From NCBI GenBank assembly GCA_964403885.1, contig CAYOHY010000005.1, positions 1 to 64,000 of the forward strand: a DNA stretch of 64,000 nucleotides, read 5' to 3'. The position numbers and the translations under genes are program-made. This document shows, piece after piece, positions 42,821-52,197 of the stretch. This DNA is from CAYOHY01 sp964403885. GTDB lineage: Bacteria > Actinomycetota > Coriobacteriia > Anaerosomatales > PHET01. The notes below the pieces were generated by a model. It ran no database searches and was not told the origin of the DNA. It saw only the letters and a program-made list of their open reading frames with translations. Within the stretch, counting starts at the first letter, position 1. Each line of letters starts with the position of its first letter.

Positions 42821-42913
42821 CTGTGCGAGCAGCCCCCACCAGAGGCAATCTGCATATCTGCAGGTCTTTGGGGTTGGCGGCGCGGCGGGGGCGTGCTAGC
42901 ATAGCGCCTCGTC

Positions 42914-42990
<77 letters not shown>

Positions 42991-43051
42991 TCGAATACAG
43001 GCGGCGGGCCGCATCTGCGGCCCGCCGTTCCCGTTTCCAAAAGAGGTGTCC

Positions 43052-43741
43052 GTGCTCCAAGGCTTTCTGCATTGGATCGGGTTCGGCCTGTGTCATCAGC
43101 TGCCGGAGCGCTCCTTCTTTGGCGGCGGTGTCCAGGTCCCCGTGTGCGCGCGTGATACCGGCATCTACTTCGGATTCATGATCTCGCTTGCCGTCGTCGC
43201 CATCGTGCACCGGGGTGAGCGCCCTCGGGGGTTTCCTCGGATGCATGTCTGGGTCCTGATGGGCCTGCTGCTCGTTCTCATGGGCTGGGACGGCGTGTCT
43301 TCGTATTCAGGCCTGCGTACCACCACCAACGACCTTCGGCTCCTTACAGGGCTCGGTGTGGGCTTCTCGGCGGCTGTGGTCATCTACCCGATGCTTCAAG
43401 ATGAGCTGTGGACCCATCCAACGCCGGGTCGGGTCTTGGACCCCGTCTGGCGATTCACGACATGGGCGGCGAGCATGTTCGCCGCGTTCGCTGCGCTGCG
43501 GTGGGGGGCGCCACTGTTGGGGTTGGGCTACCCGCTCGCGGCGGCCGGCGCGATCATCGCGACGCTGACCACGATCAACCTCGTCGTCGTCGCGATGCTG
43601 CCCGCGTTCGACCGGAAGGCCTCCTCCGTACGGCAGATCCTCGTGCCGATCGCCATATCGATGGTGATCGCGTTCGCCGAGATCGAGCTCGCGGCGCTTC
43701 TGCGTGCTTGGATCGACGCGATGGTGAAGTCAGTCTCCTGA
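43052..43741 (+). CDS. DUF2085 membrane protein
   Basis: This 229-residue protein starts at GTG 43052 (AAGAGGTG before it); the upstream frame runs into the tRNA. It begins with the DUF2085 signature: CHQLPERSFF, then VCARDTGIYFGF, with paired Cys/His/Arg that could bind metal at the membrane surface. About six helices follow. The function of the family is unknown. Confidence 0.82.
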   Translation: MLQGFLHWIGFGLCHQLPERSFFGGGVQVPVCARDTGIYFGFMISLAVVAIVHRGERPRGFPRMHVWVLMGLLLVLMGWDGVSSYSGLRTTTNDLRLLTGLGVGFSAAVVIYPMLQDELWTHPTPGRVLDPVWRFTTWAASMFAAFAALRWGAPLLGLGYPLAAAGAIIATLTTINLVVVAMLPAFDRKASSVRQILVPIAISMVIAFAEIELAALLRAWIDAMVKSVS

Positions 43742-43809
43742 GCGCGTGCCCAGATGGCCCGAGATGCGGTAGATTCTGGGTAAGCCCGATTCGAAGCAGG
43801 GGGAGCACC

Positions 43810-44049
43810 GTGTACACATCCAAGGACAAGGTCCGCTGTGTGGTCGTGGTCGGCAATTGGCGCGTCGAGGGTGACATCCACGTCCTTGCGGGAAGCCGGC
43901 TCACGGACGCCCTGAACTCAAAGGCGAAGGACTTCATCGCCGTGACCGACAGCGTGGTGTTTGATGCGACGACCGGCAAAGAGCTCTTCCGGCCGCCCTA
44001 TCTCGCCGTGAACCGTGACGCGATGTCGGTCATCTTCCCTGTGGAGTAG
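43810..44049 (+). CDS. Small conserved hypothetical protein
   Basis: This 79-residue soluble protein starts at GTG 43810 with GGGGGAG just before. It is mostly beta: VRCVVVVGNWRVEGDIHV, GSRLTDALN and KDFIAVTDSVVFD. This pattern recurs in actinobacterial and related genomes as a small uncharacterised domain. It ends in a hydrophobic strand (AMSVIFPVE). No partner is evident. Confidence 0.75.
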   Translation: MYTSKDKVRCVVVVGNWRVEGDIHVLAGSRLTDALNSKAKDFIAVTDSVVFDATTGKELFRPPYLAVNRDAMSVIFPVE

Positions 44050-44131
44050 CGCCCGGGCCGCAGGCCCTCGACTTCGATGTCAGAGCCGGCCGATATCTTC
44101 ACTGCGAACACACGTTCGTAGGAGGAATCGC

Positions 44132-44509
44132 ATGGCTACCACACGGGTCATCTCGGCACTCGACCGTCGCATCGATGAGCTCATCTATGAGGCGAGGCTG
44201 CGGGAGGTGGCAGAGCCTGTCGTCGCGCGTGCCGCGACCGCGACTCGTTCTGCACTCGCGACCGCGGATCTCGAGAGCGACTGCATATCACGACGGGCCA
44301 GGGCCTACTTCTGGGCGGTCGTCCGCAGGGGCCTCGTGCGCGAGGCAGGTTCGCCTGCAACAGCGCGCATGGTACTTGAGTCGGTGGTTGCCGACTTGAA
44401 GGCTTCCGGGCGAGACGGCGCCGAGGTATGGCGCGAGTTGCAGACCGGCTGGCGCGGCAAGGTCCCCGGCGAGGTCCTCGAGGAGTACCGCGCGCGTCTG
44501 TGCGCCTAA
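44132..44509 (+). CDS. Hypothetical helical protein
   Basis: This 125-residue soluble, Arg/Ala-rich all-helical protein starts at ATG 44132 with AGGAGG seven bases before. It has no signal, membrane segment or known motif. A single Trp-rich helix (RAYFWAVVRRGLVRE) is notable. Its stop overlaps the convergent lipoprotein gene. The family is not recognised. Confidence 0.7.
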   Translation: MATTRVISALDRRIDELIYEARLREVAEPVVARAATATRSALATADLESDCISRRARAYFWAVVRRGLVREAGSPATARMVLESVVADLKASGRDGAEVWRELQTGWRGKVPGEVLEEYRARLCA

Positions 44510-44949
44510 CGCGTGCCTGAGTACAGGACGTCGCCTTGGGGGTCGATGACCCACAGGCGTTCATCCACGAGCTGACCGCCCTTGGGGCCGATCAGCTCGA
44601 CGACCACCAGTGCCGGCGTCCCCTCGAAGGTCACATTCTGGATGGCGACCGGCACTCCCGGGGTGCTGTCGGGGAAGGTCTTGGTGATCAAGTCGGCGGC
44701 CGCCGCAGCATCTCCGCCTTGACTGCGCAGGTCGGACAGCGCTTGGTGCCTGAACTGTCGTGCTTCGGCCACCGGTTTGCCGGCGAACGGCGAAGGCTCG
44801 GTGGAATCGAACACGGTGGCGACCGTGGTTGCGGTGTATGCGTCACCGTTGTCGCTATACGTGATCGAGCTGTCATCACAGCCGGCGATGCCGGTTGCAA
44901 GGACAACGATACACAGGAACGCGGCGGTTGAACGTCGAATCGCGTACAC
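44506..44949 (-). CDS. Small lipoprotein
   Basis: This 147-residue exported protein has the lipobox GIAGC at residues 20-24 after a hydrophobic stretch. The mature part is a small alpha/beta domain with AVAIQNVTFEGTPALVVVEL and ERLWVIDPQGDVLYS. It may be a surface or sensor accessory protein. Nothing more is recognisable. It is divergent from the SAM hydrolase gene. Confidence 0.75.
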   Translation of the reverse strand: MYAIRRSTAAFLCIVVLATGIAGCDDSSITYSDNGDAYTATTVATVFDSTEPSPFAGKPVAEARQFRHQALSDLRSQGGDAAAAADLITKTFPDSTPGVPVAIQNVTFEGTPALVVVELIGPKGGQLVDERLWVIDPQGDVLYSGTR

Positions 44950-45018
44950 AGCATCACCTCAAGGTCGGGTACTACCATACTAGTGCATCGGCCATGGCTG
45001 CGGACGGACGGGGAGAGC

Positions 45019-45822
45019 ATGCAGACGATCATCTGTTTCGTCTCAGACTTCGGACTCGACGACACGTGGGTGGGGGTGTGTCATGCGGTCGTTCACAGGG
45101 CATGCCCGCAGGCACGTGTGGTCGACCTCGGTCACCACATCCCGCCGTTCGATATCCGGAAAGGGGCGGCGACCGCCGCGTCGGGTGTCTACCAGCTGCC
45201 GGATGCGATTCATCTGATAGTGGTCGATCCCGGCGTGGGCCCCGGACGTCGTGACCTGTGCCTGGTGACCGCTTCGGGCGCTCGGCTCGTGGGGCCCGAC
45301 AACGGCGTGCTGCTTCCGGCGGCGTGGCGCGCCGGCGGCGTGGTCGAGGCGTTTGCTTTGGACTCGTCGAAGATCGACTTTCGCAGCCCACTGCCAACCT
45401 TCCATGCGCGCGATGTGCTGGCGCCAGCTGCTGCGGCCTTGGCGTGCGGTGTCGAGCCGGAGTCTCTGGGTGACCTGGTCGACGTTGAGAGCCTCGTCGA
45501 AGCGCCGTTCGGGAGATGTCACGCCGATGGCGATTGGGTCGTGGGCGAGGTCTTGGAGGCCGACAGATTCGGGTCGCTGAGGTTCAACGTCCCGTCCGAG
45601 GAAATGTCGCGCCTCGGCCTGAAGTCGCAACGTCTCGAGTTCATGATCGGTCACAACACGATCGCGGCACCGTTTGCACGTACCTACTCCGATGTGGACG
45701 AGGGAGAGGTCGTGGCGCTCGTGGACTCGTCGGGCTGGCTGACGTTGTCGGTCAACAGGGGAGACGCTCAGGACCGATTCGGTGTGGATCCAGGCGCAAC
45801 GGCGAGGGTTCGAGCGGTCTAG
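45019..45822 (+). CDS. SAM hydroxide adenosyltransferase (DUF62)
   Basis: This enzyme splits S-adenosylmethionine with water to adenosine and methionine. It has 267 residues from ATG 45019 (GGGGAGAG before it). Family marks are FVSDFGLDD, GHHIPPFD, VVDPGVGPGRR and VGPDNGVLLP, and a C-terminal beta-barrel with FNVPSEE and VNRGDAQDRFG. The chlorinase/fluorinase specificity loop is not evident, so hydrolase activity is the best call. It is close to an MTA phosphorylase, which also handles adenosine-type products. Confidence 0.9.
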   Translation: MQTIICFVSDFGLDDTWVGVCHAVVHRACPQARVVDLGHHIPPFDIRKGAATAASGVYQLPDAIHLIVVDPGVGPGRRDLCLVTASGARLVGPDNGVLLPAAWRAGGVVEAFALDSSKIDFRSPLPTFHARDVLAPAAAALACGVEPESLGDLVDVESLVEAPFGRCHADGDWVVGEVLEADRFGSLRFNVPSEEMSRLGLKSQRLEFMIGHNTIAAPFARTYSDVDEGEVVALVDSSGWLTLSVNRGDAQDRFGVDPGATARVRAV

Positions 45823-45884
45823 GTCGAATGTCAGAGCCGGTTGCTACCTTCGGACTGCAGATTCGCGCGGAACGGAGGCAGGTA

Positions 45885-46883
45885 ATGGTGGCTCGCTACG
45901 TCAACGAACTCGCCGAGGGGACTCACGTCGACTCCTCATTCGTGCTCAAGGCCAAGGAGCTCCGTTCGGCGCGCAACGGTGAACGCTATCTGGCTGTGGA
46001 GCTGGCCGATCGGACGGGCGTGATCCCCGGAGTGGCGTTTCGCCCTTCCCGCGTCGCCTTGGATGCCCCCGCCGGCACGGTCGTCCGTGTTCGCGGTACG
46101 GTCACCACCTTTCGCGGGCTGCGCCGCATCACCATCGATGGCCTGACTCCGGCAGAGACTTGGAGCGGCGAGGACTTCATCGCTCAGGGCGCCAGGTCGC
46201 GCGACGAACTCGTGGCGGAGTTCACGGCGGTCGTCAGGAGCGTGAAGCACAGGGAGCTTCGTTCGCTGCTGCGTTCGGTGTTCGGCGACAAAGAGGTGCT
46301 CGACCGTTTCAGCGTATGCCCCGGCGCGCAGAGCTACCATCACGCCTACCTCGGCGGCCTGATCGAGCACACCGTCTCGGTGGCGACCTTGTGCGCGTCG
46401 TCTGCCGAGCGGTACGCGGGAGTCGATACCGACCTTCTCATCACGGCCGCGCTGCTTCACGACATCGGCAAGATCGATGAGCTGGCTTTCGACACGACAA
46501 TCACCTACACCGACGAGGGCCGACTGATCGGTCACGTCGTCCTCGGCGTGCAGCGCGTGGCCCGTGCCGGCGAGCGGGTCGGTATGGGGACGGCGTTGCT
46601 TTCGCGACTTGAGCACGCGATCCTCTCACACCACGGCGAGCTCGAATGGGGTTCACCCAAGCGGCCTTCGACGATCGAGGCGCTCCTGCTCCACCACGCG
46701 GACAATCTCGACGCGAAGGCTTCGGGATTCGCCGAGATCCTTGCTGGTGCGTCGCACGCCGAAGAGTCCTGGACCGACTCGTCGAACCTCTTCCGGCGAC
46801 CCCTACACGCACCGCGACCGGCAGAAGACGACCGGCCCGTAAGGCCCGACGAAGACGCCGATCATTTCTTGAGGTCGGCCTAG
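45885..46883 (+). CDS. 3'-5' exoribonuclease YhaM-like (OB fold + HD)
   Basis: This 332-residue protein has an N-terminal OB-fold nucleic-acid binding domain (about 1-90) and an HD phosphohydrolase domain (LLHDIGKIDEL with metal-binding HD, H in QSYHHAYLGGLIEHT, and ILSHHGELEWG). YhaM relatives trim RNA from the 3' end. ATG 45885 is chosen because GGAGG lies six bases before; ATG 45828, six bases after the previous stop, would add 19 residues. The tail (about 300-332) is acidic and disordered. It is co-transcribed with the SAM hydrolase. Confidence 0.88.
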   Translation: MVARYVNELAEGTHVDSSFVLKAKELRSARNGERYLAVELADRTGVIPGVAFRPSRVALDAPAGTVVRVRGTVTTFRGLRRITIDGLTPAETWSGEDFIAQGARSRDELVAEFTAVVRSVKHRELRSLLRSVFGDKEVLDRFSVCPGAQSYHHAYLGGLIEHTVSVATLCASSAERYAGVDTDLLITAALLHDIGKIDELAFDTTITYTDEGRLIGHVVLGVQRVARAGERVGMGTALLSRLEHAILSHHGELEWGSPKRPSTIEALLLHHADNLDAKASGFAEILAGASHAEESWTDSSNLFRRPLHAPRPAEDDRPVRPDEDADHFLRSA

Positions 46884-46972
46884 GGCACGGTCACGTGCGT
46901 CGAGGGGTATCCTCTACAATCGCAACACGTCGATTACCGTGGTACCACGTCACTTTTCAAGGAGGATTACGG

Positions 46973-47770
46973 ATGCCCCAGCTTCCGCAGGTCGAGATAG
47001 GCGTGTTCGGCGGCAGTGGATTCTACGAGCTGCTGGACAACCCCAAGGAGTATCGCGTCAGCACGCCGTTCGGCGCACCTTCGTCTCCGGTGATGGTCGG
47101 CGAGATCGGCGGCAGGTCGGTTGCGTTCCTTCCGCGACACGGCAAGGAGCACACGCTGCCTCCGCACATGATCAACTATCGGGCGAACGTCTGGGCGATG
47201 AAGGAGATCGGTGTCTCCCGCATCATCGGTCCCAACGCATGCGGCTCGCTTCAGAAGGAGGTCGAGCCCGGCCATTTCGTGATCTGTGACCAGTTCGTCG
47301 ATCGCACCTGGGGTCGCAAGGACACCTTCTACGATGGACCCGTCACCACTCACGTGTCGTCGGCTGACCCCTACTGCCCGACCATGCGCTCGGTCGCATT
47401 CGAGACCTGCAACGACCTCGGTATCACCGCACACCCCACCGGGACCGTGGTCGTGATCCAGGGCCCGCGCTTCTCGACCCGCGCGGAGAGCGTGTGGTTC
47501 GCATCGCAGGGCTGGGAGGTCATCAATATGACCCAGTACCCCGAGTGCTACCTCGCCCGTGAGCTGGAGATCTGCTACTGCAACATCTCCCTTATCACGG
47601 ACCACGACGCGGGGGCCGAGGGTGCCGAGCCGGTCACCAACGACGAGGTCGTGCGCGTCTTCAACGCGAACAACCAGAAGGTCAAGGACCTGCTGTACAC
47701 GATGATTCCGCGTCTGCCCGAGGAGCGGTCGTGCGTGTGTGCGACCGCCCTTGAAGGCGCGGCGTTCTAG
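46973..47770 (+). CDS. S-methyl-5'-thioadenosine/inosine phosphorylase
   Basis: This purine-salvage enzyme splits MTA or methylthioinosine with phosphate. It has 265 residues. ATG 46973 is set by AAGGAGG. PNP/MTAP family II motifs are IGVFGGSGFYELL, LPRHGKEHTLPPHMINYRAN, GPNACGSLQ, IQGPRFSTRAES and ITDHDAG. The family members differ in base specificity; the Asp in ITDHDAG suggests 6-aminopurines (adenine). A perfect terminator hairpin follows at 47784. Confidence 0.93.
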   Translation: MPQLPQVEIGVFGGSGFYELLDNPKEYRVSTPFGAPSSPVMVGEIGGRSVAFLPRHGKEHTLPPHMINYRANVWAMKEIGVSRIIGPNACGSLQKEVEPGHFVICDQFVDRTWGRKDTFYDGPVTTHVSSADPYCPTMRSVAFETCNDLGITAHPTGTVVVIQGPRFSTRAESVWFASQGWEVINMTQYPECYLARELEICYCNISLITDHDAGAEGAEPVTNDEVVRVFNANNQKVKDLLYTMIPRLPEERSCVCATALEGAAF

Positions 47771-47783
47771 TCCGAGTCGCGAG

Positions 47784-47811
47784 CGACGGGCGCCCTGATG
47801 GGCGCCCGTCG
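47784..47811 (+). terminator. Terminator hairpin after MTA phosphorylase gene
   Basis: CGACGGGCGCCC and GGGCGCCCGTCG form a perfect 12-bp stem with a TGAT loop, 13 bases after the stop codon. No U-tract, only TTGC. Confidence 0.7.
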
Positions 47812-47829
47812 TTGCATCTGGAGGCAGCT

Positions 47830-48957
47830 GTGTTTGACTTCCCGTCGTTTCGAGTGGGCAGGCTGTTCGGGATACCCGTCGAGGTCAACGCCAGCTGGCT
47901 GGTGATCTTCGCGCTCGTCTCGTTCTCGCTGACAACCAGCTACTTCCCCGCGATAGGACAGGCGCGCGGCGCATCTCCGGCACTGCTTGTCGTTGTCGGG
48001 GTCGTCACGTCGCTGCTCTTCTTCCTCTCGGTGCTTGCACACGAGCTCTGCCACTCGCTCGTCGTGAAGGCCGAGGGTGGCCACGTCGACAGGATCACCC
48101 TGTTCATCTTTGGCGGTGTCGCTCAGATGGACGAGGAGCCGCGCTCTCCGGGCAGGGAGTTCCTGATGGCCGCGGCCGGGCCGGCGATGAGCCTGCTCAT
48201 CTCGGCTGTGTGCTTCGGCGGGTTCGCGCTCGCAGTGGCCAACTCGGCGCCGTGGTGGGTGTGGGCACCGCTCGAGTACCTCGCTGCGATCAACCTGGCC
48301 GTTGGCGTCTTCAATCTCTTGCCCGGGTTCCCGCTCGACGGTGGCCGCGTTCTGCGTTCCATCCTGTGGGCCATAACCGGCGACATCCTGAAGGCGACGC
48401 GGTGGGCATCGAGGTCGGGTCAGGTCATCGGATGGGCGATGGTGGCCTCAGGCGTTCTCGGCGTGCTCAACGGGCGGACGGATCTGATCTGGTTCGGGCT
48501 CATCGGCTGGTTCATCGCCTCGTTGGCCGGGCAGGCATATCGGCAGCAGGTGCTGCACTCGCGAATCGAGGGCGTGACCGCCGAGCAGATCATGACCGCG
48601 ACCCCCACCTACATCGATGGCGATGCCACTCTGGACCAGGCGGTGCACGACCACTTCCTGTCGGGGCAGCACACACGCTATCCGGTCATGTACGAGGGGG
48701 CGATCATCGGACTGGTCACGCTTCAAGACATCAAGCGGGTCGACAAGGCCGACTGGCCCTTCGTGAGAGTCGTCGATGTCACCGACCGTAGCCTCGACGA
48801 GCTCGTCGTGGATCGGCTCGATCTCGTCGACACGCTGATAGCGAGGCTGGCAGGCGACCGACCGGGAGCGTTGCTGGTCGTGGGTGAGGGCCGACTCGTG
48901 GGCGTCATCACGCGCGCTGACGTACTCGCGCTGCTGCAGGAGCGCGCAGACGCGTGA
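47830..48957 (+). CDS. M50 site-2-type protease with CBS pair
   Basis: This intramembrane zinc protease has 375 residues from GTG 47830 (GGAGG before it). It has six or so membrane helices, the HELCH zinc motif (VLAHELCHSLV) and NLLPGFPLDGGR supplying the third ligand. A cytoplasmic CBS domain pair (about 245-370) probably binds adenine nucleotides to gate activity. The SpoIVFB/Rip3-like group cuts membrane-bound regulators. The substrate is unknown. rex lies 96 bp downstream. Confidence 0.92.
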   Translation: MFDFPSFRVGRLFGIPVEVNASWLVIFALVSFSLTTSYFPAIGQARGASPALLVVVGVVTSLLFFLSVLAHELCHSLVVKAEGGHVDRITLFIFGGVAQMDEEPRSPGREFLMAAAGPAMSLLISAVCFGGFALAVANSAPWWVWAPLEYLAAINLAVGVFNLLPGFPLDGGRVLRSILWAITGDILKATRWASRSGQVIGWAMVASGVLGVLNGRTDLIWFGLIGWFIASLAGQAYRQQVLHSRIEGVTAEQIMTATPTYIDGDATLDQAVHDHFLSGQHTRYPVMYEGAIIGLVTLQDIKRVDKADWPFVRVVDVTDRSLDELVVDRLDLVDTLIARLAGDRPGALLVVGEGRLVGVITRADVLALLQERADA

Positions 48958-48984
48958 TCGTCACGCAAGATCGCTTGTGCCCGT

Positions 48985-49002
48985 TTGTAACACTTGTTAC
49001 GA
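48985..49002. promoter_or_regulatory. Rex-type operator before rex
   Basis: TTGTAAC-ACTT-GTTACGA is a near-perfect palindrome 52 bp before the rex start. It matches the sites at 2054 and 4804. Its place before rex implies autoregulation. Confidence 0.75.
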
Positions 49003-49053
49003 TATCCGCGAATCAGGCAAGCGAATCGTCCGGCAACGATTCGGGGCACGTCC

Positions 49054-49710
49054 ATGGTCGCAAGCAAGCCCGAGCAGCGAATCCCTCAGGGCGTCATCGA
49101 GAGGCTTCCGCACTATCTGAACGTCCTGTTGCACCTCAGGGGTGAGGGGAGCCAGACGGTCTCCTCGGCACGCCTCTCGGAGCTCGCCGAGGTAAACGCA
49201 GCACAGATCAGGCGTGATCTCGCCTACTTCGGCTCCTTTGGAAAGCGCGGTGTCGGGTACGACATTCCGCTGCTCATCGACCACATCCAGCGCATCCTCG
49301 GCTCCGATCACGCTCACCGGATCGCCATCGTCGGGGCGGGCAACCTGGGTTCGGCCATCGCCAGCTACGACGGTCTGCGCGCGCGTGGATTCGTGGTCGC
49401 CGGGCTGTTCGACACCGATCCGCGACGGGTCGGGACGCGCATCGGCGACCTCATCGTTCGCGATGTGTGCGAGCTGCAGCGCGTGGTCGAAGAGCAGGGC
49501 ATCCGCTTCGGCGTCATCGCGGTTCCGCCCGAATCCGCCCAAGACGCCGCTGATCGTCTCTGCCGCGCCGGGGTGCGTGTGTTGCTCAACTACTCGCCGT
49601 CATTTGTGAACGTTCCCGACGGAGTCATGCTGCACAACACCGACCCAGTACGGGAGTTGCTACATACGCTGTATTACCTGTCGCGCACAGAAGGCGTGGC
49701 AGGCGCATGA
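49054..49710 (+). CDS. rex: Redox-sensing repressor Rex
   Basis: Rex binds DNA when NAD+ is high and lets go when NADH rises. It has 218 residues. The N-terminal winged helix (about 10-85) has AQIRRDLAYFGSFGKRGVGYD. The Rossmann domain has IAIVGAGNLGSAIASY and FDTDPRRVG. The C-terminal swap helix has HTLYYLSR. ATG 49054 is chosen. Three matching palindromes in the window suggest its targets here: itself, the hydrogenase operon and the TPR/NHL genes. tatA follows. Confidence 0.96.
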   Translation: MVASKPEQRIPQGVIERLPHYLNVLLHLRGEGSQTVSSARLSELAEVNAAQIRRDLAYFGSFGKRGVGYDIPLLIDHIQRILGSDHAHRIAIVGAGNLGSAIASYDGLRARGFVVAGLFDTDPRRVGTRIGDLIVRDVCELQRVVEEQGIRFGVIAVPPESAQDAADRLCRAGVRVLLNYSPSFVNVPDGVMLHNTDPVRELLHTLYYLSRTEGVAGA

Positions 49711-49789
49711 CGCTGGTGGTACATTAGCCGCTGGCGTTCACTCGGCCGACCGGCATCGGCTGTCACTGATTGAACTGGAGGACCGCAGA

Positions 49790-50005
49790 ATGTTCAGAAG
49801 CATCGGTTGGCAGGAACTCATGATCGTGCTCGTGATCGTGCTGATCCTGTTTGGACCCAAGCGTCTTCCGCAGCTTGGCAAGACGCTCGGCAAGACGATG
49901 CGTTCGATCCGAGACGGCGTCGAAGGCAAGCTCGAGACGGGCGACGAGGACGAGACCACCGAGGACGCTCCGGCTGAGAAGAAGGCCGAGGAGAAGACCA
50001 GCTAG
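49790..50005 (+). CDS. tatA: Twin-arginine translocase TatA
   Basis: TatA forms the pore of the Tat pathway that exports folded proteins. It has 71 residues: one membrane helix (about 8-22), the hinge FGPKRLPQLGKTLGK and an acidic, Lys/Glu-rich tail. The Tat-signal hydrogenase small subunit at 5074 is a likely cargo. tatC is not in the window. It lies 79 bp after rex. Confidence 0.93.
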   Translation: MFRSIGWQELMIVLVIVLILFGPKRLPQLGKTLGKTMRSIRDGVEGKLETGDEDETTEDAPAEKKAEEKTS

Positions 50006-50061
50006 ACGCGATGGCTTCGTAGCGGCTCTTACGCTCCAAGGGGCGTGGGTTCGTGCCCAGG

Positions 50062-50135
50062 TTGCCGCTTCAGGATCATCGGATATACTTTCGTGGACAT
50101 TTCGGCGGGCTGCTCGCTCTTAGAGGGGCAGCCCG
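50062..50135 (+). promoter_or_regulatory. greA promoter and leader hairpin
   Basis: TTGCCG (50062-50067) and TATACT (50084-50089) are spaced 16 bp. The transcript then forms CGGGCTGC (50106-50113) paired with GCAGCCCG (50128-50135) 53 bases before greA. The stem may pause polymerase or attenuate, as a leader RNA does for E. coli greA. Confidence 0.5.
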
Positions 50136-50188
50136 TGCGCATACGGCGAGCACGGGGCGGGGGTCCCGCGGCCGACAGGAGTAAAGCC

Positions 50189-50665
50189 ATGCACAAGGAG
50201 ATCGCACTCACGCCCGAGGGTCAGGCAAAGCTCGAGGATGAGCTCCGGCACCTCGAGACCGTTCGTCGCCGCGAGGTGGGCGAGCGCATCAAGGAGGCCA
50301 AGGAGTTTGGCGATCTCTCGGAGAACTCCGAGTATGACGACGCCAAGAACGAGCAGGCGTGGGTAGAGAGCCGCATCATCGAGATCAACCAGATCCTCGC
50401 ACACGCGACCATCATCGACGCCCCCAAGAGCACCCCGACCAAGGTCACGTTGGGCTGTAAGGTGGAGCTCGAGGACGTCGAGACCAGCGACATCCACGTC
50501 TACCAGGTCGTCGGCTCCGCCGAGGCGGACCCGACGCATGACCGCATCAGCAACGAGTCGCCGGTCGGCCAGGCCATCATGGGCCACAAGAAGGGCGACA
50601 CCGTTCAGGTGACCACGCCTCGCGGCAGCGTCATCGAGTACGTCGTCCGTTCGATCAAGCGCTAG
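50189..50665 (+). CDS. greA: Transcription elongation factor GreA
   Basis: GreA rescues stalled RNA polymerase by stimulating transcript cleavage. It has 158 residues: an N-terminal coiled coil with the acidic tip FGDLSENSEYDDAK (catalytic Asp/Glu) and a C-terminal FKBP-like domain (VGQAIMGHKKGDTVQV). It is full length with a consensus promoter. lysS starts three bases later, so the pair forms an operon. Confidence 0.96.
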   Translation: MHKEIALTPEGQAKLEDELRHLETVRRREVGERIKEAKEFGDLSENSEYDDAKNEQAWVESRIIEINQILAHATIIDAPKSTPTKVTLGCKVELEDVETSDIHVYQVVGSAEADPTHDRISNESPVGQAIMGHKKGDTVQVTTPRGSVIEYVVRSIKR

Positions 50666-50668
50666 ACG

Positions 50669-52168
50669 ATGTCTGACGAGCAGCCGAACCCGATCCCTGT
50701 CGAGGACGACCCGTTCGTCGTTCGTCGCGCCAAGTTGGATGCCCTGCGGGCACGCGGCATCGAGCCGTTCGTGAACGGTTTCGATGTCGACTCCCGCGCC
50801 GCCGACCTCAACGAGCGGTATGCGGAGCTTGAGGATGGCGCGGAGACCGCCGACGTGGTCCGGGTCGCCGGCAGGCTGGTCGCCAAGCGCGATCAGGGCA
50901 AGATGGCGTTTCTCGTGATCCGCGACGCAACGGGCGATCTGCAGCTGTTCTGCCGCATCAACGTCCTCGGTGAGGATGGATTCGAGTTCGCGAAAGACCT
51001 GGACCTGGGCGACTGGGTGGGCGCTACGGGCATCGTGCTGCGCTCACGCCGAGGAGAGCTCTCGGTCCAGCCCAGCGAGTTGACGCTGCTTTCGAAGTCG
51101 CTCACCCCGCTTCCCGAGAAGTTCCATGGCCTCACTGACACCGAGACGCGGTATCGCCGTCGCTACGTCGATCTGATCGCGAACCCTGAGGTCCGCAAGG
51201 TCTTCGAGGCGCGGTTCCGCATCATCGCGGCCATCCGTCGCTACATGGAGGCGCAGGGCTATCTCGAGGTCGAGACGCCGATGCTCCAGCCCATCCCCGG
51301 CGGAGCCACAGCTCGACCGTTCGTGACACATCACAACGCACTCGACATGCCGCTCTATCTGCGCATCGCGCCGGAGCTCTATCTCAAGCGCCTGTTGGTG
51401 GGCGGGTTCGAGCGCGTGTACGAGATCAACCGCTCGTTCCGCAACGAGGGCATGTCGCCGCGACACAACCCCGAGTTCACCATGCTCGAGGCGTACCAGG
51501 CGTACGGCAACATGGCCACGATGATGGACCTGACCGAGGGCATCATCACCACGGCCGCCAACGACGTGCTCGGTACGTTGGAGTTCGAGTATCAGGGCAC
51601 CGCGGTCTCGCTTGAGCGCCCGTGGCGTCGTGCGACCATGGCGGAGCTCACGAGCGAGAAGGCGGGCGTCGATATCAGCGTCCACACCCCCATCGACGAG
51701 CTTCGTGCGCTGTGTGAGCGCCACGAGGTGGCTGTCGAGGCGAGCTGGGGTCCCGGCAAGTTGCTCACCGAGTTGTTCGAGAAGCTCGTCGAGCACACGC
51801 TCATCGAGCCCACCTTCGTGACGATGTATCCCGCCGAGACATCGCCTCTGGCCCGTCGCAGCGACGAGGATCGTGAGCTGACCGATCGCTTCGAGCTGAT
51901 CGTCACGGGCCGCGAGTTCGCCAACGCGTTCTCGGAGCTCGTGGACCCTGTCGACCAGCGTGGGCGCTTCGAAGCACAGGCAGCCGCCAAGGATGCCGGC
52001 GACGACGAGGCCATGTGGGTCGACGAGGACTACCTGCGGGCGCAGGAGTACGGCATGCCGCCCGCCGGCGGGCTCGGCATCGGCATCGACCGTCTCGTGA
52101 TGCTGCTCACGGACTCTGCGAGCATCCGCGACGTGCTGCTCTTCCCGCACATGCGCCCGGAGGCCTAG
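50669..52168 (+). CDS. lysS: Lysyl-tRNA synthetase, class II
   Basis: LysRS charges tRNA-Lys. It has 499 residues: an OB-fold anticodon domain (about 45-155, VRVAGRLVAKRDQGKMAFLVI) and a class II catalytic domain with motif 1 (FRIIAAIRRYMEAQGYLEVETP), motif 2 (FERVYEINRSFRNEGMS) and motif 3 (GLGIGIDRLVMLLT). It is of normal length. An inverted repeat and the clpC promoter follow. Confidence 0.97.
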   Translation: MSDEQPNPIPVEDDPFVVRRAKLDALRARGIEPFVNGFDVDSRAADLNERYAELEDGAETADVVRVAGRLVAKRDQGKMAFLVIRDATGDLQLFCRINVLGEDGFEFAKDLDLGDWVGATGIVLRSRRGELSVQPSELTLLSKSLTPLPEKFHGLTDTETRYRRRYVDLIANPEVRKVFEARFRIIAAIRRYMEAQGYLEVETPMLQPIPGGATARPFVTHHNALDMPLYLRIAPELYLKRLLVGGFERVYEINRSFRNEGMSPRHNPEFTMLEAYQAYGNMATMMDLTEGIITTAANDVLGTLEFEYQGTAVSLERPWRRATMAELTSEKAGVDISVHTPIDELRALCERHEVAVEASWGPGKLLTELFEKLVEHTLIEPTFVTMYPAETSPLARRSDEDRELTDRFELIVTGREFANAFSELVDPVDQRGRFEAQAAAKDAGDDEAMWVDEDYLRAQEYGMPPAGGLGIGIDRLVMLLTDSASIRDVLLFPHMRPEA

Positions 52169-52197
52169 CTCCTCCGCCCTCCATACAAAATCTGAGC

